Assembly (NCBI GenBank): GCA_032622095.1
Contig: CP136069.1
Coordinates: forward strand, 4,884,976-4,948,975
Length of the DNA: 64,000 nt
Direction: 5' to 3'
Origin: Siphonodentalium dalli
Lineage: Eukaryota; Mollusca; Scaphopoda; Gadilida; Siphonodentaliidae
The notes under the pieces were generated by a model. The model made no database searches. It saw nothing but the letters and a program-made list of their open reading frames with translations, and was not told the DNA's origin. Within the stretch, counting starts at the first letter, position 1; each line of letters starts with the position of its first letter. Both the position numbers and the translations under genes were made by a program. Below are positions 9,823 to 20,360 of this stretch, one piece after another.

Positions 9823-9987
9823 TTCTCCATAGCGATCATCTGCTGCTTCTGATGCTGGTAGTGGTACATCTGAGCACTCTGGGCCAGCTTTCTGTCTCCG
9901 GGCGAGGGGACTTTGTCCTTGGCGGGGCCGGTCACGCCGTAAGCAGGGTACTCAACGTCGCTGTTGGCTTTCACATTCTTCTGGAGT
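9823..9987 (-). CDS. NPDC1: NPDC1-like, juxtamembrane cytoplasmic exon
   Basis: A 165-nt exon encoding 54 complete codons between split Lys codons. It begins LQKNVKANSDVEYPAYG, continues with SPGDRKLAQSAQMYHYQHQ and ends QQMIAME. Vertebrate NPDC1 has SPGDQRLAQSAEMYHYQHQ at the same place, a near-identical signature. The acceptor TTTATTTGCAG ends at 9988, and the donor is GAGAA/GTGAGT at 9822. The 5' junction with the transmembrane exon (TAC AA / A CTC) restores Lys, giving W-Y-K-L-Q, comparable to the C-R-L-Q of the human protein. It is much richer in G and C than the surrounding intron. Nothing in it is broken. Confidence 0.95.
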
Positions 9988-10044
9988 CTGCAAATAAAAG
10001 ATACAAAATCAATAAAAGAGGGTTTAATTTTCCAGACTTTAATG

Positions 10045-10256
10045 TTATTTGCATGAACTCACTTCATGTGAACCCACTTGAAATGAACCCACTTCACATG
10101 AACCCACTTCATGTGAACCCACTTCACACAAACCTACTTAACATGAACATACTTCATGTGAACCTACTTCAAGTGAACCCACTTCACATGAACCTACTTC
10201 ACATGAACCCACTTCACATGGACCCACTTCACATAAACCCACTTCACATAATAATA
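10045..10256 (+). repeat. 15-bp minisatellite
   Basis: About 14 units of ACTTCACATGAACCC and variants, starting roughly 60 bp upstream of the acceptor of the 9823-9987 exon. The long open frame here is only the repeat read in phase. Confidence 0.85.
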
Positions 10257-10270
10257 TAGATATCAGACAT

Positions 10271-10437
10271 TACAGTAATGCTCTAAGTAATCGATCATTT
10301 AACCACAGCAGAATTATGGGTAACTCAGTGAGAGCTTTCCGATGAATGGCAACAAGCGATATTTCTGACTAAATCCTGAAAAATTACCCATAATTTTGCT
10401 GTGGTTGAGGAGTCGATTATTTGGGGCATTACTGTAT
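10271..10437. mobile_element. family E MITE, deleted left arm
   Basis: TACAGTAATGCTCTAAGTAA to GGGGCATTACTGTA. The left arm jumps from GGGTAAC to the central GTGAGAGC. Confidence 0.8.
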
Positions 10438-10731
10438 CCCGACCATTTTGGACCAAACAGTATTGTGTGAAAAATCCTTACGACATAATTTTTTAAGCCA
10501 TTTTGCTTTTATCCTTATTGGATTTCTAAAAGGCCTTTTGGTCAACCTACCAGTGCATTACTCTGACTTTGTCATTCTGACAGGAGTGGCACCAAGGGAG
10601 GGGCCAGGGGATACAACTGTCGGGGAGGTCTGAAATCGTTGGGGGGGATCCTGGCACCACCCCTGCATTCTAGTGTGCTAGGTGGGGGGTAACTTACACT
10701 GGCAGACATGCTACCTGGTCAGGCACCCATT

Positions 10732-11345
10732 TACAGTAATGCCCTAATTAATCAACTGCTTAACCACAGAAGAATTATGGGTAACTTTTCAGGATTTAGT
10801 CGGAAATACCAGGCTTGTTGCCATTCATCGGAAAGCTCTCCCCGAGAGCTTTCCGATGAATGGCAACAAGCCATATTTCCGCCTAAATCCTGAAAAGTTA
10901 CCCATAATTCTTCTGTGGTTAACCCTTTACCCAACAAACCGGCCAAAACCGGCCAAATAAAGCTTCAACAGCCTAAAATATCTTCGGTCTGTTTCAATAG
11001 AACCATACAAATATGGATATCATTGGAACCGGCTCCTTGACCACATTGTGATAGTTACAGTTAGCCCTGTGCCAATGCATTCTCTTATATATGCGAGTCG
11101 ACCATAGGTCGCCTCGCATATATAAGAGAATGCATTGGCCTAAAAAAAAACTTTTTTTAACACTTTTTACAATTTTTTCTAACATTCTTTAACAATTTTA
11201 TAATTTTTAATGTGTTAAGCCAATGCATTCTCTTATATATGCGAGGCGACCTATGGTCGACTCGCATATATAAGAGAATGCATTGGCACAGGGCCCTTCT
11301 GTTGGGTAAAGGGTTAAGCAGTTGATTAATTAGGGCATTACTGTA
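10732..11345. mobile_element. family E MITE interrupted by a family A element
   Basis: E starts TACAGTAATGCCCTAATTAA and ends GGGCATTACTGTA. The A element sits exactly in the CTGTGGTTAAGCAG of the right arm, with TTAA on both sides. Without the insert E is about 219 bp. Confidence 0.9.
10919..11317 (+). mobile_element. family A MITE nested in E
   Basis: 399 bp, complete, with CCGGCCAAAACCGGCC near the left end and both hairpins. The host TTAA is duplicated, giving direct evidence of the target site. Confidence 0.92.
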
Positions 11346-12509
11346 CCTGTGTATGGTTACACATAAAAACCCAAGCCCTTTAAATAGGGAATTGTCAATA
11401 AAAGAACAGCTGTACAAAAGATAAGACGTTTCCATTGACATTTCTCCGGATGTCGTGCGGTTTTATCTAAATATTGACACAAGAAGCTCAATGCCAAATC
11501 TGAAGATGAGTGTGCCGCAGGAATCCATAGTGAAGATTTATATTATTTACTCAAGTCGGAGACAATACTCGACAAATCCGGAATAACGACCAACATATGT
11601 TTGCGAAGGAATTGCAGAGGAAAAACATTTCTCTTTGGATCACGTTACTGCTATAGATATTTTGTACCCAATTACGCTTTGTGAGATTTAAGTCGATAAG
11701 GAAACAATACCAGATCGTGTAAGGTTCTAGTTCGTCATTATAACCATTACACTTCCAGGAAGTAGGATCTTTTTAGTATAAAATATGATTCACATCATAT
11801 CAAGCCATATTAGGGCGATAGATAAGGTCTACATGGGGAGGGAGGGGAAGGATTTGGTGGGAGGGAGGGGAAAGGTTTGGTGGGGAGGGTGAGGGTTTGG
11901 TGAGAGGGAGGGTTATGGTTTGGTGGGAGGGAGAGATTTAGTCGAGCTGTTTTCCGAGTCTAGTAGAAATTTAGTAGAGCCTCTTTAGAAGGGGAATAAG
12001 CTCTGGTTTGCGGATATGTATAAGAATGAAACACAGACTGTTGCGTAGAGCGTGTTCCGTGTCCAGTAGAAGATTTTCCGTGTAGATGTTCCGGGTTAGA
12101 AGAAGTGTACAAATCTTGAGGAATTAGTCGTTTTAATTTGTACATGGATAAACAGATGTAACAGCAGCAACAATATATATATACACATAACATCTGTCTA
12201 GCATATAATGACCCCGCCGGACCGCATAGCATGCAGCCCGACGGGTAAACTTGTCCGACAGCAATCTTCCAAATTCTGAATCTCTCTAGTGTTTTCTATA
12301 TCCTCCCTACCCAAAATTACCGTAGCTTTTTATATTTTATTCGATACAGTTCGCGATTGGTTATAACTGGTGTGATTTCGTTACCAATCCGTTACCCGTT
12401 GTTACAACATAGGTGATTGCGTAACTACAAATATGTAGAGAAAGCCGCTAACAATATATTCCCATGAATTATTTGTTTCGATAATCTGGGGGGCGATTTA
12501 TTAACTCTG
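11346..12509. other. mostly unique intron sequence with one G-rich cluster
   Basis: No gene recognised. At 11830-11945 there are repeats of GGGAGGGAGGGGAAGG and TTTGGTGGG. From 11450 to 11830 and 11946 to 12509 I see nothing I can name. Confidence 0.5.
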
Positions 12510-12650
12510 ACAGAGAACTGGTTTGGTGGGAGGGAGGGGAAGGATTTGGTGAGAGGGAGGGGAAAGGTTTGGTGGGGAGGATGAGGGTGAGGGTTTGGTG
12601 GGGAGGATGAGGGTTTGGTGGGGGATGGTGAGGGTTTGGTGGGAGGAACA
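12510..12650 (+). repeat. G-rich degenerate repeat
   Basis: Repeats of TTTGGTGGGGAGGATGAGGG, matching the 11830-11945 cluster. It could form G-quadruplexes on the plus strand. Confidence 0.7.
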
Positions 12651-12724
12651 TGAATTGGTAAAACATAGAATTCTCTTAGAACTTCTCTTTTTGAAGGAAT
12701 AAAGCACAAAACTTTACAGGGGAG

Positions 12725-13125
12725 GGTTGGGTGGCTGGGTGCACAGGGCTGGGTGGGTGCACAGGGCTGGGTGGGTGCATGGGACTGGGTGGGTGCACAG
12801 GGCTGGGTGGGTGCACAGGGCTGGGTGGGTGCATGGGACTGGGTGGGTGCATGGGACTGGGTGGGTGCACAGGGCTGGGTGGGTGCACAGGGCTGGGTGG
12901 GTGCACAGGGCTGGGTGGGTGCATGGGACTGGGTGAATGGGTGCATGGGGCTGTGTGGGGGGTGCATGGGGCTGTGTGGGGGGTGCATGGGTCTGGGTGG
13001 GTGATGCGTACATTGGGCTGGGTGGGGGTTGCATGGGGCTGGGTGGGGGTTGCATGTGGCTGGGTGGGGGTGCATGGGGCTAGGTAGGGAGGAGGTGCAT
13101 GGGGCTGGGGGGCATGGGGCTGGTT
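12725..13125 (+). repeat. 19-bp G-rich minisatellite
   Basis: Unit GCTGGGTGGGTGCACAGGG and a variant with GCATGGGACT; about 11 regular units, then wider, degenerate ones. The GGG runs are spaced for G-quadruplex formation on the plus (template) strand. The 216-residue Pro/His frame on the minus strand is an artefact. Confidence 0.9.
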
Positions 13126-13194
13126 CAGGAAATGCTCATATAAAGATATTGATCGGCATTATTCCCATTATACATACAGGAAGTGAGATATCTT

Positions 13195-13435
13195 TAGTCC
13201 ATAAACAAAAGCATCGGTAGGGCGTGGCAAGATACGCCTGTTGTAATTTCAACAAAGGCCATAACTCTGCTGAAAATTGACGGGAAGAACCCAAATTCAA
13301 AATGACCTGTATTTTGGGCTTATAAACTCACATACAAAATTTCAATCCATTCAGTTTATTTAAAGTTATCATCCAGAAACGAACAAATCGAACAGACAGA
13401 CTGATGAACGGACAGACCAATAATATGATACGTTC
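13195..13435 (+). mobile_element. family K repeat copy
   Basis: AAAGCATCGGTAGGGCGTGG, GGCCATAACTCTGCTG, ATAAACTCACATAC and ACGGACAGACC. Matches 8300-8470, and its first part matches a fragment at 6725-6770. Confidence 0.5.
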
Positions 13436-13544
13436 GCATATAAAAACATGATTCATACCTTATCAGGCCATATTAGGGCGATAGAGAGGGTAAATTTATA
13501 AGGTAAGGATTTTTGTAGGAAGGGGGTATATACTAGCTCACAAA

Positions 13545-13905
13545 TATACCCCAGCGTGAGATAGGGGCAGTATGGGACAGGGGCAGTATGGTATAGTGGC
13601 AGTGTGGGATAGGGGGCAGTGTGGGGTAGGGGCAGTGTGGTTTAGGGGCAGTGTGGGATAGGGGGCAGTGTGGGGTAGGATATGGGCAGTGTGGGATATG
13701 ATCAGTGTGGGATATGGGCAGTGTGGGATAGGGGGCAGTGTGGGATAGGGGCAGTGTGGGATAGGGGCAGTGTGGGGTAGGATATGGGCAGTGTGGGATA
13801 GGGGCAGTGTGGGATAGGAGCAGTGTGGGATAGGGGCAGTATGGGATAGGGGCAGTGTGGGATAGGGCAGTGTGGGATAGGGGCAGTGTGGGATAGGGGC
13901 AGTGT
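13545..13905 (+). repeat. 17-bp G-rich minisatellite
   Basis: About 20 units of GGATAGGGGCAGTGTG, some with extra G or a GGATATGGGCAGTGTG variant. The open frames across it are not genes. Confidence 0.9.
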
Positions 13906-14397
13906 ATTTCAGTATTTTTCATAGAAAACTTGTGCTATTCAGGAAAATATTTTCACAAAAGTATGTTTTTGGCTATAATCTTGTGATTAAATTTTTAAGA
14001 AATAACTTTGTGTTTTTATAACTTTTGTAAAGTTAATATATAACCATCAACATTGGAGACAAATTTACAAGACTACAAGATATGTCTTAAATATGGCATA
14101 ATACGGATGGACAGACAGATGGACATAATACAGTTTGATGCTAAGAGTTATTGACATAAATGTTTTATCGCTAGTGAAAACACCTGAGAATTCTTCACGA
14201 GGATAGATAGGAATGCCGAATCAATAAACCAATCCCCATAAGAACTGAGATACTTGTTGTTTCCACCTCGTAGAATCTCCTTCTAGACGATATTGACATA
14301 AATGTCTCATCCCCAATGAATTCATATGAGTGGGCTGCAATGATACGATACGTTTGTCAGGATTCAAATCCCAATACTTTGTCAATGACAGCGGTAT
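13906..14397. other. unique AT-rich intron sequence
   Basis: No gene, element or clear repeat seen. Confidence 0.5.
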
Positions 14398-14512
14398 GAT
14401 AACGATCACGATATACTGAATCGGTGCATGTCCAGCTCAAATCTCATGTCCCTGCATGACAAACATAATTTAGTGTAAACAATATTTTATTTTCTAAAAT
14501 AACATTCAACTT
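14398..14512 (+). repeat. left copy of a 115-bp direct duplication
   Basis: ACGATCACGATATACTGAAT through AACAATATTTTATTTTC. The matching copy is at 15117-15230, and family G lies between them. Confidence 0.8.
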
Positions 14513-14531
14513 ATACATTGACATATACAAC

Positions 14532-15117
14532 CAAGGCTCAAATTTTATTTTATTTTCACTGACTGTCAAAATGACAGGCACCAAATGGATGGTGTTGGTC
14601 ATTTCAAAATGATGCCAGTCAAATTTTCAGATGTACTGTATGAGACAGTATTTAAATTTCCAATCGACTTATTATTCGTCGATGATGCACACATTCTAGT
14701 GAGTGTCCAATCGCCACCCAGGAAAAACCCAAGTTATTTTTTTTTTCAAAAGTTCAAAAACTTACATCGATTAATAAATACACATGCAATTCACAAACGA
14801 CATAATTATATTAAATTAGAATTGATATGAAATTAAAAAAGTACAATTTTTTACTTTCAATGTCCGATTTGGGCAGTAGTGGCTCCTTGGACAGATACAG
14901 ATTGTTTAAAAATTTGCATTGGAGAAAATGTCCGACAGATACAGAAGTGCACTGGACAATGACTGACAGATACAGAAGTGCACTGGACAATGTCCGACAG
15001 ACACAGAAGTGCACTGGACAATGTCCGACAGATACAGAAGTGCACTGGACAATGACGGTGACAGATACAAAAGTGCACTGGACAATGACCGTGACAGGCC
15101 ACTTATTTTGAGCCTTG
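14532..15117. mobile_element. family G element
   Basis: Ends CAAGGCTCAAAT and TTATTTTGAGCCTTG are inverted copies. Inside are GACTGTCAAAATGACAGGCA, GCCACCCAGGAAAAACCC and a 28-30-bp tandem repeat. A second, rearranged copy is at 48.3-49.1 kb. Open frames in both are short and not convincing. Family unknown. Confidence 0.6.
14931..15097 (+). repeat. 28-30-bp tandem repeat inside family G
   Basis: About 6 units of ACAGATACAGAAGTGCACTG plus GACAATGTCCG or GACAATGAC. The G copy at 48.3 kb has one unit, so this array grew locally. Confidence 0.85.
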
Positions 15118-15230
15118 ATAACGATCACGATCACGATATACTGAATCGGTGCATGTCCAGCTCAAATATCATGTCCCTGACAAAATTTATATAAACAATA
15201 TTTTATTTTCCAACGTAACATTCCAATCTC
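15117..15230 (+). repeat. right copy of a 115-bp direct duplication
   Basis: Matches 14398-14512 with an extra CACGAT and a loss of a few bases near CCCTGACAAAATT. Confidence 0.8.
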
Positions 15231-15817
15231 CACCAGAGCACCAGTCATACTTCCTTTCTGACTCTGTCCCCGGCTGGGTACTAGTCTCTGTTTCTATATT
15301 TAGCATGGAGTTTTCCAGCAAAAATGCGAAACCCGATCGCTCCAAAGTCAAATTTTCTATGTGCTTTGAGAACAATTCCCAATTTCCCACACTAAAACAT
15401 AATGACATAATTCGCAAGCTATTCGTCAAAATTGCAGCAAATTAGAACTCTTGTGTTTGACGTGCTGTGCGAGTTGTGACAATGTGTGTTTATAGACTTT
15501 TCTGTTGATAAAATAATCAAACAACCAAATCACACCATTTCGCAATATAGTTCTTTGGTTTTAGAGGGTCTTTCCAAACTTAAGGTATGAATTTACACAA
15601 TGTTTTCTCGATGTTTCCTTAATAAGGGTAGCATGATGCTCTACGCTTAGTATATATCTTAATATCGCCACCAAATGTGGGTAAAATGTCGCCGGTAGCA
15701 GCGGTCTTGCCGAGTCATCAAGGGAGGTAAACCCTGCATGGAGTTTGATAACATTCAGCATATATACTACACATGTTCAACACAGGGATAAGACAACAAG
15801 CCTGAAAGGCTTTTAAT
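15231..15817. other. unique intron sequence
   Basis: No gene or repeat recognised. A 98-codon open frame at 15149-15445 overlaps the duplication edge and shows no family signature. Confidence 0.45.
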
Positions 15818-16080
15818 AAACCTTTCAGTGCCAAGGGCCGATCTCATGCAATTCGTCCCTAATTTACGGTCTGTAAAATCGGCCATAAATTTTTTTTTTT
15901 TTAAATTATATTTTTTTTGGGTTCAATTTTTTTTGGGTATGCTTAAGCATGCTATAGCGAATTTAAAAACAAACTGGATAAAACCTTAGGGGCATGTTAT
16001 AACTCAAAACTATCACCAAGTATTCATAGAAATAATTTTGATGCCCATGAAAAATGTAAGATTCCCTGGCACTAAACCTA
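15818..16080 (-). mobile_element. family B element, partial
   Basis: AAACCTTTCAGTGCCAAGGG, then the long-form interior (TTAAGCATGCTATAGC, GGGCATGTTATAACTC). It stops after CTGGCACTAAACCTAC, where the next B element begins. Confidence 0.65.
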
Positions 16081-16093
16081 CTAAATATACCTG

Positions 16094-16349
16094 TTAACCC
16101 TTTGAGTGCCAGGGGCCGATCTCATCGGCCCTAAACCTACAAAATAAGTCTGTTAAAGAATATAAGAAAAAATTATTAAAATTTAAAAAAATTGTAAAAA
16201 AAATAATAACAAATGATGAAAAATTATTAGGCCAATGCATTCTCTTATATATGCGAGGCGACCTATGGTCGACTCGCATATATAAGAGAATGCATTGGCA
16301 CAGGGTATATGGGTTGATTCAAAAATCGACCTGGCACTCAAAGGGTTAA
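16094..16349 (-). mobile_element. family B MITE, short form
   Basis: TTAACCCTTTGAGTGCCAGG to CTGGCACTCAAAGGGTTAA, 256 bp, both TTAA present, one hairpin at about 16229-16300. Confidence 0.87.
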
Positions 16350-16888
16350 ACTTATGACACAAAAAATTAACAAAATATTCACGGTCAGCATGCGCAGGAC
16401 ATATCTTGATGTAAACAGTATTTATTCCATATAATTCAAATACAGTGTATGTAACAAAAACGATATAAGTCATGAATATAGGTTTATGGGGGTCGTTTCC
16501 GATTACGTATGAATAAGCCGACACTGTGAGAATGATAACATAATATTAGGTAATTGTGTTCATACTAATTTTAGAAGATCGTTGTTGGTATATATGCTAC
16601 TCAGCTACTCACATTGTGGGCTGGATCGATAGATATATCAAAATGAGATTATTTTTTTTAATGGACTAATAGAAAGATATTGATTGAAAATAGATTTAGT
16701 ATAGCGGAACGAAGTATAGATCAGTATAGACAAGAGTGTGAGGTGACATATCAAACGTTTGTGAGTCTGATATGCAGTATAGGGAGGGGAGGTGGGTGCT
16801 TTTAATTTCTGCACTAATTTTGTGTTCTGACCTAGCATAACATATCTAAGCACTGGAGAGTAATAGACTGTTGATTTCAAACTCAATA
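16350..16888. other. unique intron sequence
   Basis: Nothing recognised. Confidence 0.45.
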
Positions 16889-17245
16889 TTAACCCTTTAC
16901 CCAACAGAACGGCCCTGTGCCAATGCATTCTCTTATATATGCGAGTCGACCATAGGCTTAACACATTAAAAATTATAAAATTGTTAAAGAATGTAAGAAA
17001 AAATGGTAAAAAGTGTTTTTTAGGCCAATGCATTCTCTTATATATGCGAGGCGACCTATGGTCGACTCGCATATATAAGAGAATGCATTGGCACAGGGCA
17101 TAACTGTAACTATCACAATGTGGTCAAGGAGCCGGTTCCAATGATATCCATATGTGTATGGTTCTATTGAGACAGACCGAAGATATTTTAGGCTGTTGAA
17201 GCTTTATTTGGCCGGTTTTGGCCGTTTTGTTGGGTAAAGGGTTAA
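16889..17245 (-). mobile_element. family A MITE, one hairpin halved
   Basis: Complete TTAA ends, 357 bp. The first hairpin lost its second strand (GTCGACCATAGGCTTAACAC). The second hairpin is intact. It shares TTAA 17242-17245 with the next A copy. Confidence 0.85.
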
Positions 17246-17642
17246 CCCTTTACCCAACAAACCGGCCAAAACCGGCCAAATAAAGCTTCAACAGCCTAAA
17301 ATATCTTCGGTCTGTCTCAATAGAACCATACAAATATGGATATCATTGGAACCGGCTCATTGACCACATTGTGATAGTTACAGTTATGCCCTGTGCCAAT
17401 GCATTCTCTTATATATGCGAGTCGACCATAGGTCGCCTCGCATATATAAGAGAATGCATCGGCCTAACAAAAAACTTTTTTTTAACACTTTTTACCATTT
17501 TTTCTTACATTCTTTAACAATTTTATAATTTTTAATGTATTTAGCCAATGCATTCTCTTATATATGCGAGGCGACCTATGGTCGACTCGCATATATAAGA
17601 GAATGCATTGGCACAGGGCCCTTCTATTGGGTAAAGGGTTAA
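17242..17642 (+). mobile_element. family A MITE
   Basis: 401 bp, complete, placed head to head with the preceding minus-strand copy. Confidence 0.88.
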
Positions 17643-17789
17643 TCGATAAAAAACCCACCTTTTGTACAAAACTCATACTTATCTAAAAACTCAACTTATC
17701 TAATGTTAATCTGTCCAAATATATCGCATATTTGAATACATAAACAAAACAATTATAACTGTTATATAAATAATAAAGAAATAATTCCA

Positions 17790-17935
17790 ATGGATAGACA
17801 AAAACAATCTTAATATATGGATACAGATAAAAACATTTGTAATTTACAATCTTAATGTATGGATACAGATAAAAACATTTGTAATTTACAATCTTAATGT
17901 ATGGATACAGATAAAAACATTTGTAATTTACAAAT
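17790..17935 (+). repeat. 42-bp tandem repeat, about 3 units
   Basis: Unit contains AATCTTAATGTATGGATACA and GATAAAAACATTTGTAATTT. Confidence 0.85.
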
Positions 17936-18394
17936 ACAAAACAATTGTAACTTACGGACAGTCTTTTCTATGGTGAAGGGCCGTTTCCATTTGTGCTTGA
18001 AGCACGATATTGTTGTCTGAATATCACAGAGTCATGCCACAATGTAGGAAAATACTCAGCGAGTCGGCTGTTCCCACAGTAAATAATCGTAATACAGGCA
18101 AACTACCAGCCCCCAGGAAAATCTCTCCCACCTACACACACAGACACTCCCACCTACACACACAGACAGAGCAATAGGATGTTTTCATACAGTCCTCAGA
18201 GTAGCAGACTATGTTAACGTCGTGTAAAGCGAGGAACCATGATGACGTAAGCACGCATCATCTGATGTCGGAGGTAATTATCGTCTCCCATCTCCGCCAT
18301 TCGGTACTGCTTTTAGGACTCCAAATGTCTTATAATCATATTAGGGCGTTGAGTCAAATGTCTTATAACCATATTAGGGCATCGAGTCAAAATA
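17936..18394. other. unique intron sequence with two small duplications
   Basis: CACCTACACACACAGACA occurs twice near 18130-18170. AAATGTCTTATAATCATATT occurs twice near 18320-18380. Confidence 0.5.
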
Positions 18395-18590
18395 AATCAA
18401 TCACAGTCGTTAGGAACCAAGCCTTGAAATAGTGTGTCTGTCATTTGCAGAATGAGGTCCCCAGAGGGTGAATTTAGTGATGCTACCCCCGCATAGCGGG
18501 CTAGCATCACCAAATTCACCATCTGGGGACCTCATTCTGCAAATGACAGACACACTATTTCAAGGCTTGGTTGTAACGAATCAATCAGAA
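18395..18590. mobile_element. family F short palindrome with palindromic flanks
   Basis: AAGCCTTGAAATAGTGTGTC to GACACACTATTTCAAGGCTT around the tip CCCCGCATAGCGGGC. The flanks (AATCAATCACAGTCG and CGAATCAATC) also mirror each other loosely. Confidence 0.75.
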
Positions 18591-18654
18591 TGTCGGAAGG
18601 ACGGCGAGAATAATGATTTGTCCAGTATTCCTTTGTCTCCCAATGGACAGTGTT

Positions 18655-18800
18655 ACGGGAGACCAGTCTCGAGGGAGATGTGTAATATAATTCTCTGTGT
18701 AGGGATAGCTGCTATGGGAGACCAGTCTCGAGGGAGATGTGTAATATAATTCTCTGTGTAGGGATAGCTGCTATGGGAGACTAGTCTAAAGGGATATGTG
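18655..18800 (+). repeat. 59-bp tandem repeat, about 2.5 units
   Basis: Unit GGGAGACCAGTCTCGAGGGA, GATGTGTAATATAATTCTCT, GTGTAGGGATAGCTGCTAT; the last unit is divergent. Confidence 0.85.
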
Positions 18801-19114
18801 GAAGATACATTCTCCATGTTAACATGATCTATATATATAAAAGAGGAGGGTACCTTGGCGGATGTAATATTGACATTAGATTTTCAATTTTTTTATTTTA
18901 AAACAAATTAAATTAAATTTTTTTTGTAATTCTATTTTGTTTAATTGAAATTCAATCTAAAAAAAACAACAATATTTTTTTTTTTTTAAATATCAAAATC
19001 ATTAAACGGTCAAAATATGTTGCCACCAACGAATAATGGCTTGTCTAAGTATCAAAATGTGTGCGAAGTGCACAAAGGGGCCTGTGGCCCTTAACACACA
19101 AAGGGGAGCCGCTG
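18801..19114. other. very AT-rich unique stretch
   Basis: Long T and A runs at 18885-18990. No gene or element seen. Confidence 0.5.
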
Positions 19115-19472
19115 TTTCCAGGACTGCAAATAGTGTGCCTGTCATTTGCAGAATGAGGTCCCCAGAGGCTGAATTTAGGCTAGTGTCAACAAATTCACCC
19201 TCTGGGGACCTCATTCTGGTTATGCCTCATCTTTTGGGAAGTATCTATAGTCTCAAATTAACATTGTTACTTTTTCCCTTCTGGGCAGTTTCTCTACCCC
19301 CTCATTTGCAGAAGATAAAATGTATAATCGAGGTGACTAATGGGTGAACATCACCAACTTCAACTGGAGAACTTCAATCTGATCCTAGGTCTCCCAAAGT
19401 AGTTGAGTCACTAAATTCACCCTCTGGGAACCTCATTCTGCAAATGACAGGCACACTATTTGCAGGCTTGGC
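19115..19472. mobile_element. family F long element
   Basis: Opens with ACTGCAAATAGTGTGCCTGT and closes with GGCACACTATTTGCAGGCTT. The interior carries GGAAGTATCTATAGTCTCAA, GCAGAAGATAAAATG and TCGAGGTGACTAATGGGTGA, the standard F interior. Confidence 0.7.
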
Positions 19473-19766
19473 TGTTTTCGGCTGGTATAATCATATTAGC
19501 CTTAGGGTCATGACACTTCAATATCACAGGCCTCTATTGTTCCTGGTCCATGGGCAGCATGTCCGGTAATATGCTGACTGAGGGTGTGGAGTCAAAACAA
19601 ATCAATCAACGGCATATATGTTATTCCTCGTGGGTGGGAAGCATTATGTCCGTGGGCAGGAAGTATGTCCGTTGGATCTGATCAATCTGAATGTCAAAGG
19701 TCACATCAAATTATTTGTCTGGTGTTCCATTATCCCTGTCCAAGAAATAATGACTCTTGTGAGATC

Positions 19767-19923
19767 TACAGTAATGCTCTAAGTAATCGACTTCTTAACC
19801 ACAGCAGAATTATGGGTAGAGCTTTCCGATGAGTGGCAACAAGCCATATTTCTGACTAAATCCTGAAAAGTTACCCATAATTCTGCTGTGGTTAAGGAGT
19901 CGATTATTTAGGGCATTATTGTA
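19767..19923. mobile_element. family E MITE, deleted left arm
   Basis: TACAGTAATGCTCTAAGTAA to GGGCATTATTGTA. The left arm jumps from GGGTA to GAGCTTTCCGATGAG. Confidence 0.8.
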
Positions 19924-19940
19924 TATGCTACTTTAGTTGT

Positions 19941-20208
19941 TTAACTCTTCAATGATGGAGCCACTCTTGTGTAGCATTAAAGAGCATGTGCCAGTGCATT
20001 CTCTTATATATGTGTCTCCCATAGGGAGCCTCGCATATAATAGAGAATGCACTGGCTTACAAGGCCAAGGTATATATTGTTAGGCCAATGCATTCACTTA
20101 TATATGTTAGGCTCTCTATGGGAGACTCGCATATACATGTATATAAGAGAATGCATTGGCACAGTTTTTTCACAAAATTTCAGGAAGCTCCCGCCATGGA
20201 AGGGTTAA
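19941..20208 (+). mobile_element. family D MITE, near complete
   Basis: TTAACTCTTCAATGATGG to GCCATGGAAGGGTTAA, 268 bp, with two hairpins (tips GTCTCCCATAGGGAGCC and GGCTCTCTATGGGAGACTC). Good evidence that D also uses TTAA. Confidence 0.75.
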
Positions 20209-20221
20209 ACTGCCCTTATGG

Positions 20222-20360
20222 AGCCCCTCACATATGTGAGCAGAGAAAGGAAATGAGGGTGAATTTAATGATGCTTGCCCACTATGTCAGAGAGCGTCAC
20301 TAAATTCACCCTCTGAGGACCTCATTCTGCAAATGACAGATGCACTAAACTCAGGCTTGA
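20222..20360. mobile_element. family F short element
   Basis: AGGGTGAATTTAATGATGCT to CATTCTGCAAATGACAGATG then CACTAAACTCAGGCTT. The left end merges with CCCTCACATATGTGAGCAG. Confidence 0.6.

Noticed and set aside
12425-13075. Pro/His-rich 216-residue frame
   Set aside because: It is the 19-bp G-rich minisatellite read on the complementary strand; no start context and no splice sites.
15149-15445. 98-codon open frame on the plus strand
   Set aside because: It overlaps the 115-bp duplication, has an overlapping frame on the other strand and shows no domain.
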